This document shows positions 59,575-64,000 of a stretch of DNA of 64,000 bases, piece by piece; the stretch's first letter is position 1; every line of letters starts with the position of its first letter. A model generated the notes under the pieces. It was not told the origin of the DNA and ran no database searches. It worked only from the letters and a program-made list of their open reading frames with translations. A program made the translations under genes and the position numbers. The stretch lies in NCBI GenBank assembly GCA_003280655.1, contig QCEK01000002.1, positions 105,330-169,329 of the forward strand, given 5' to 3'. This DNA comes from Prochlorococcus sp. AG-355-O17. GTDB lineage: Bacteria > Cyanobacteriota > Cyanobacteriia > PCC-6307 > Cyanobiaceae.

Positions 59575-62163
59575 ATGTCTGATATTTTAGATTCTGATAA
59601 CTCAGGATTAAGTGAAAATAACGACAGAATTATTCAGACTGACCTAAGAAACGAGATGTCTCGCTCATACCTTGAGTATGCAATGAGCGTTATAGTGGGT
59701 CGTGCTCTTCCAGATGCAAGAGATGGATTAAAACCTGTTCATAGAAGAATTCTTTATGCAATGTATGAACTTGGTTTAACTAGCGGTAGACCATACAGAA
59801 AATGTGCAAGGGTTGTTGGAGAAGTCCTAGGTAAATACCACCCTCATGGCGATACTGCTGTATATGATGCTTTGGTTAGGATGGCGCAGGATTTCTCTAT
59901 GAGGATGCCTCTCATAGATGGCCATGGAAACTTTGGTTCTGTTGATAACGACCCTCCAGCAGCAATGAGGTATACAGAGTCTCGTTTACAGTCTCTTACA
60001 GATGAAAGTTTATTAGAAGATATTGAATCTGAAACTGTGGATTTCGCCGATAATTTTGACGGTTCTCAGCAAGAACCAACAGTTTTACCTGCTAGAATTC
60101 CCCAACTACTACTAAATGGATCATCTGGAATAGCAGTAGGAATGGCAACTAATATTCCACCTCATAACTTAGGTGAATTAATAAATGGTCTCAAATCAAT
60201 CATCAATAACCCTTCGATAGAAGACAGAGAAATTTTTGAAATAATTAAGGGTCCTGATTTTCCTACTGGTGGTCAAATCTTAAGCAGAGATGGTATCAGA
60301 GAAACTTTCAAGACAGGGAGGGGTTCAATAACCATGAGAGGTGTAGCAAATATTGAGCAAATTAAATCCAGTGGTAGAGCTGAAAAAGATGCAGTAATAA
60401 TTACAGAGCTCCCATTTCAAACTAATAAAGCGGCATTGATAGAAAGAATTGCTGACTTAGTTAATGAAAAAAAATTAGAAGGTATATCTGATATTAGAGA
60501 TGAAAGTGATCGAGACGGAATGAGGATTGTTATTGAACTTAAAAGGGATGCCTACCCACAAGTAGTTTTAAATAATCTATTTAAATTAACACCTCTACAA
60601 AATAACTTTAGTGCAAATATCCTTGCTTTAGTAAAAGGAGAGCCCACAACACTTTCACTCAGGAAAATGCTAGATGTATTTCTAGACTTCAGAGTGGAGA
60701 CAATAAGGAGAAGAACAGGATTTTTATTAAAAAAGGCCGAAGAGAGGGATCATATTGTAAAAGGTCTTCTATTAGCATTGGGTGCTATGGATGAGATCAT
60801 TAATCTAATTAGATCAGCAAAAGATACAGTTTCAGCCAGAGAAAAATTACAAACTGATCATGAGTTATCTGCCAAACAGGCAGAAGCTATTTTACAAATG
60901 CAATTAAGAAGATTAACAGCATTAGAAGCAGATAAAATCAAAGGAGAACATGATGAGTTAACCAGAAAAATTAACTCATATCAGCAAATATTGAATAGTA
61001 AAGAAAAAATTTTTGAAATTATTCTTGAAGAACTTAATAAAATCGATGAAAAATTTTCTTCTCCAAGAAAAACAGAAATACTTGATTTAGGCGGTGGTCT
61101 AGATGATATTGATCTTATCGCTAATGACAGATCTGTAGTTTTATTGACTGAAGCAGGTTACTTAAAAAGAATGCCTGTCAACGAATTCGAATCTACAAGT
61201 CGTGGGTCCAGAGGTAAAGCTGGAACAAAGACACAAGGAGATGATGAAGTAAAATTATTTATAAGCTGTAATGATCATGATACTCTTTTGCTTTTTAGTG
61301 ATAGAGGGGTATCTTATGCTCTGCCAGCATATAGAGTTCCCATGAGTAGCAGAACAGCTAAAGGTACTCCATCAGTTCAACTTCTCCCAATACCAAGAGA
61401 AGAAAAGATAACATCGCTAGTTGCAGTAGAGTCTTTTGATAACGATTGTTATCTATTAATGCTAACCAAGGCTGGATTTATAAAAAGAACTTCACTTTCT
61501 GCTTTCTCAAAAATTCGATCAAATGGTTTAATAGCAATAAATCTTGAGGATGGAGATGCTTTAACTTGGGTTAGATTATCAAAAGAAGGTGACAGTGTTT
61601 TGATTGGATCAAGAGCAGGGATGGCGATTCATTTCAGATTAGATATTAACGAATTAAGGCCACTAGGCAGGACGGCAAGGGGGGTTAAATCTATGAACCT
61701 CAGAAAAGGAGACAATCTCGTATCTATGGACGTTTTAACTTCTGATTTAGTTGATCAATTAGCCCAAAGTGAAGATCTCACCAATGAGTCTGATGACAAT
61801 CTTGAAGTTAACTCTTCTGAAGGTCCTTGGGTACTAATAGCCAGCGCATTTGGACTAGGTAAAAGAGTACCTGTAACTCAATTTAGATTACAAAAAAGAG
61901 CAGGCATGGGTTTGAGAGCGATAAAATTCAGAATTAAAGATGATGTATTAGTTGGTTTGAAGGTCCTTGGAGAAGGGGAAGAATTACTTTTTGTGACCGA
62001 AAAAGGCGTGATTGTGAGAACAAACGCAGATAAAATATCCCAGCAATCTAGAGCCGCTACTGGAGTAAAATTACAAAGATTAGATGAGGGTGATCATTTG
62101 TCAGAAGTTGTATTAGTTCCTCATGAACAAACAGACCAATTAAACGAAGGCAAAGAAAATTAA
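59575..62163 (+). CDS. gyrA: DNA gyrase/topoisomerase IV subunit A, 862 aa
   Basis: Type II topoisomerase breakage subunit. The catalytic Tyr is in [11 protein letters not shown], and the quinolone-region signature is [22 protein letters not shown]. The C-terminal beta-pinwheel begins after about residue 510, but the canonical GyrA box QRRGGKG is replaced by a [10 protein letters not shown] stretch. It may thus behave more like ParC in DNA wrapping. It is followed after 23 bases by crtL-b. Confidence 0.93.
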   Translation: MSDILDSDNSGLSENNDRIIQTDLRNEMSRSYLEYAMSVIVGRALPDARDGLKPVHRRILYAMYELGLTSGRPYRKCARVVGEVLGKYHPHGDTAVYDALVRMAQDFSMRMPLIDGHGNFGSVDNDPPAAMRYTESRLQSLTDESLLEDIESETVDFADNFDGSQQEPTVLPARIPQLLLNGSSGIAVGMATNIPPHNLGELINGLKSIINNPSIEDREIFEIIKGPDFPTGGQILSRDGIRETFKTGRGSITMRGVANIEQIKSSGRAEKDAVIITELPFQTNKAALIERIADLVNEKKLEGISDIRDESDRDGMRIVIELKRDAYPQVVLNNLFKLTPLQNNFSANILALVKGEPTTLSLRKMLDVFLDFRVETIRRRTGFLLKKAEERDHIVKGLLLALGAMDEIINLIRSAKDTVSAREKLQTDHELSAKQAEAILQMQLRRLTALEADKIKGEHDELTRKINSYQQILNSKEKIFEIILEELNKIDEKFSSPRKTEILDLGGGLDDIDLIANDRSVVLLTEAGYLKRMPVNEFESTSRGSRGKAGTKTQGDDEVKLFISCNDHDTLLLFSDRGVSYALPAYRVPMSSRTAKGTPSVQLLPIPREEKITSLVAVESFDNDCYLLMLTKAGFIKRTSLSAFSKIRSNGLIAINLEDGDALTWVRLSKEGDSVLIGSRAGMAIHFRLDINELRPLGRTARGVKSMNLRKGDNLVSMDVLTSDLVDQLAQSEDLTNESDDNLEVNSSEGPWVLIASAFGLGKRVPVTQFRLQKRAGMGLRAIKFRIKDDVLVGLKVLGEGEELLFVTEKGVIVRTNADKISQQSRAATGVKLQRLDEGDHLSEVVLVPHEQTDQLNEGKEN

Positions 62164-62186
62164 AATAAAATGGCTTATTAGATAAT

Positions 62187-63398
62187 ATGGAAATACTTGA
62201 TATTCTAATTTTAGGTTCCGGACCTGCAGCACTATGCTTGGCTTCAGAATTAGCCAAGCAAGATCTAAATATTAAAGGAATATCAACTAAATCTCCAAAT
62301 GAAAAATGGGAGAATACATATGGTATTTGGGCTTCTGAATTAGAGGAATTAGGATTAGAATCCTTGTTATCTCATAGGTGGTGCAAAACAGTTAGTTTTT
62401 TTGGAAATGGCGAAAATAAAGAGGAAGATAATCCTACAAAACATAATTACGATTATGGTTTGATAAATCAAGAAGCTTTTCAAAATGAACTTTTAAAAAA
62501 GTGTAAAGGGATTGAATGGTTGAATGAAACAGCAAAAGATATTAAAGAAAATAATAAACTATCGGAAGTGATTTGTTTTTCAGGGCTTAGAATAAAGGCA
62601 AGGTTAGTCATTGATGCAAGTGGTCATAAAAGTAATTTCATAAAAAGACCAGTCCAAAATGAAATCGCTCAACAGGCTGCATATGGGATTGTCGGTAAAT
62701 TTTCATCACCACCGGTTAATAAGGATCAGTTTGTTTTAATGGATTTTCGTCCAAATCATTTAAACATTGAAGAAAAGTTATCATCTCCTTCCTTTCTCTA
62801 TGCAATGGATCTAGGAAATGAAACTTTTTTTGTTGAAGAAACATCATTAGCTAGTTATCCTGCCTTATCCCAAGAGAATCTCAAAAAAAGACTTTTTAAA
62901 AGATTGAATAGCAAGGGTATTCAGGTAAGTGAAATTTTTCATGAAGAGAATTGCCTTTTCCCAATGAATTTACCCCTCCCATTTAAAAAACAATTTGTGC
63001 TTGGTTTTGGAGGGTCTGCAAGCATGGTGCATCCTGCATCAGGATACATGATCGGATCTTTATTAAGAAGAGCTCCACTTCTTGCAAAAAAATTAGCAAT
63101 CTTTTTAAAAGAACCTAATCTCAGTTCTCTTGAACTAGCAACAAAAGGTTGGGAGATCCTATGGCCTTATGAGTTAATACAAAGGCATAAACTTTACCAA
63201 TATGGTTTAAGAAGATTGATGAGTTTTGACGAAAGTAGATTAAGGAGCTTTTTCTCAAATTTCTTTAGATTATCGACCAATGAATGGGTAGGTTTTCTTA
63301 CTAATACACATCCACTTCCAAAATTAATTTACGTGATGAGTAAGATGTTTATAAATTCACCTCTTAAAGTAAAACTAGGAATGCTTAAGTTAAATTAG
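62187..63398 (+). CDS. crtL-b: lycopene beta-cyclase, 403 aa
   Basis: FAD-linked enzyme making beta-carotene from lycopene. The dinucleotide fold ILILGSGPAALCLASELAKQ and the NTYGIWASELEELGLESLLSH segment are the plant/cyanobacterial CrtL signatures, and LGFGGSASMVHPASGYMIGS is the conserved C-terminal block. Prochlorococcus also carries an epsilon-type CrtL; this sequence and the gyrA context fit the beta enzyme. Confidence 0.88.
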   Translation: MEILDILILGSGPAALCLASELAKQDLNIKGISTKSPNEKWENTYGIWASELEELGLESLLSHRWCKTVSFFGNGENKEEDNPTKHNYDYGLINQEAFQNELLKKCKGIEWLNETAKDIKENNKLSEVICFSGLRIKARLVIDASGHKSNFIKRPVQNEIAQQAAYGIVGKFSSPPVNKDQFVLMDFRPNHLNIEEKLSSPSFLYAMDLGNETFFVEETSLASYPALSQENLKKRLFKRLNSKGIQVSEIFHEENCLFPMNLPLPFKKQFVLGFGGSASMVHPASGYMIGSLLRRAPLLAKKLAIFLKEPNLSSLELATKGWEILWPYELIQRHKLYQYGLRRLMSFDESRLRSFFSNFFRLSTNEWVGFLTNTHPLPKLIYVMSKMFINSPLKVKLGMLKLN

Positions 63399-63405
63399 TA
63401 TTTTT

Positions 63406-64000
63406 TTACTTTCGCCAATCATCAATATTAATATCTGGGAAAACTTTATCTTCTTCCTCAATATCTTCAAGAAATTTTAAATTAATATTTGAATGATTTT
63501 TAATCATTTCAACTATTTTCCAAAACCTGAACAAATGTCTTTCTATCCTCTCTTTTGCAAGTTCAGTTGTAGTACCAGCTCTTAGTATAAAACTCCAATC
63601 AGAGGACTCAGAGAGAAGTAATTCTCTTGCAGCTTGCTTGAAAAGTCTAAGAGATAGGTCATTTTTAAAATTTTTAGAGCATAAATCAACAAAAGTTGAG
63701 CCTGCTTTAGTGATTTCCGGAACAATCCACGCATTTGCGTCATTAATCCAGTAGTTATGGTAACCTCCTTGTCCCCAACTTGATGGCGAGGGATCGCAAA
63801 TCTGAAGATTTGGCTTTTGAATTAAGAATTCTTTTAAATTTGTAAGCTTAATTGAATATTTACTAGAGTTTTTTAAAATATTTTCAATAAACAAAGGTCC
63901 CTCATACCACCAATGACCAAATAACTCTGCATCAAATGGAGCTACCAATAAGGGCTTGAAGGAAGAGGATAATGTTAATTTTTCCAATTGTTTGGATCTC
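63406..64000 (-). CDS. glycoside hydrolase family 57 protein, C-terminal part, cut by the window
   Basis: The readable 3' part contains LLVAPFDAELFGHWWYEGPLFI, the GH57 segment with the catalytic Asp, and the region that follows it. The frame stays open to the right edge, so the true start lies beyond 64000. In cyanobacteria this type is usually annotated as a 1,4-alpha-glucan branching-like enzyme of glycogen metabolism. It is convergent with crtL-b, 7 bases apart. Confidence 0.85.
   Translation of the reverse strand, partial: RSKQLEKLTLSSSFKPLLVAPFDAELFGHWWYEGPLFIENILKNSSKYSIKLTNLKEFLIQKPNLQICDPSPSSWGQGGYHNYWINDANAWIVPEITKAGSTFVDLCSKNFKNDLSLRLFKQAARELLLSESSDWSFILRAGTTTELAKERIERHLFRFWKIVEMIKNHSNINLKFLEDIEEEDKVFPDINIDDWRK

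Overview
The window reads as a piece of a marine picocyanobacterial chromosome, most likely a high-light-adapted Prochlorococcus (inference). The sequence is very AT-rich, genes are small and tightly packed, and several genes are photosynthetic: petG, cytM, chlI, crtL-b, a Psb34-like protein and two PAP/fibrillin proteins. Two RNAs match picocyanobacterial families: Yfr1, lying between guaB and trxA, and a Yfr2-type RNA. I saw no rRNA, tRNA, CRISPR array, transposase or phage structural gene.

Layout. 0-7 kb: a phosphoribosyltransferase/nucleoside deoxyribosyltransferase pair, rpsU, a HhH protein, a uridine-kinase-like P-loop kinase, a FAD oxidoreductase next to an MTHFR-like protein, peptidase E and a GNAT enzyme. 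7-20 kb: small membrane proteins and metabolic genes (DUF393, a degenerate MBL-fold protein, pepN, purT, a glutathione-peroxidase-like gene, dus, DUF2470). 20-31 kb: an accessory-looking tract of short, mostly single-membrane-span proteins, many under 60 codons, with a hotdog thioesterase, a membrane-anchored Mrr-type nuclease, MAPEG, two fibrillins, Psb34, Nif11, OsmC and DUF1499. It ends in two tandem small RNAs on the minus strand.

31-38 kb is a zinc-homeostasis island: znuB, zur, znuC, znuA, a COG0523/CobW GTPase, a WD40 protein and a tiny CX3C/CX3C protein. Palindromes that could be Zur operators lie in front of znuA and the GTPase. ZnuA and the GTPase appear to share the same extra domain of about 110 residues, and zur sits antisense between znuC and znuB. 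Downstream is a structured RNA that may be 6S RNA.

39-42.3 kb holds a circularly permuted ATP-grasp/alpha-E/transglutaminase operon. 42-51 kb has a cupin-like protein, a pentapeptide-repeat protein, a PfkB kinase, an MFS carrier, a DUF1400-type alpha/beta hydrolase and half of a peptide-type ABC transporter. 51-64 kb is a housekeeping and photosynthesis block: hom, sufE, 5-formyl-THF cyclo-ligase, ruvC, chlI, trmJ-like, cytM, petG, rsmD, hisH, trxA, yfr1, guaB, gyrA, crtL-b and a GH57 gene cut by the window edge.

Functions come from motif recognition by eye and general family knowledge; no database search was run. Positions of sub-60-codon genes and of RNAs were worked out by hand.
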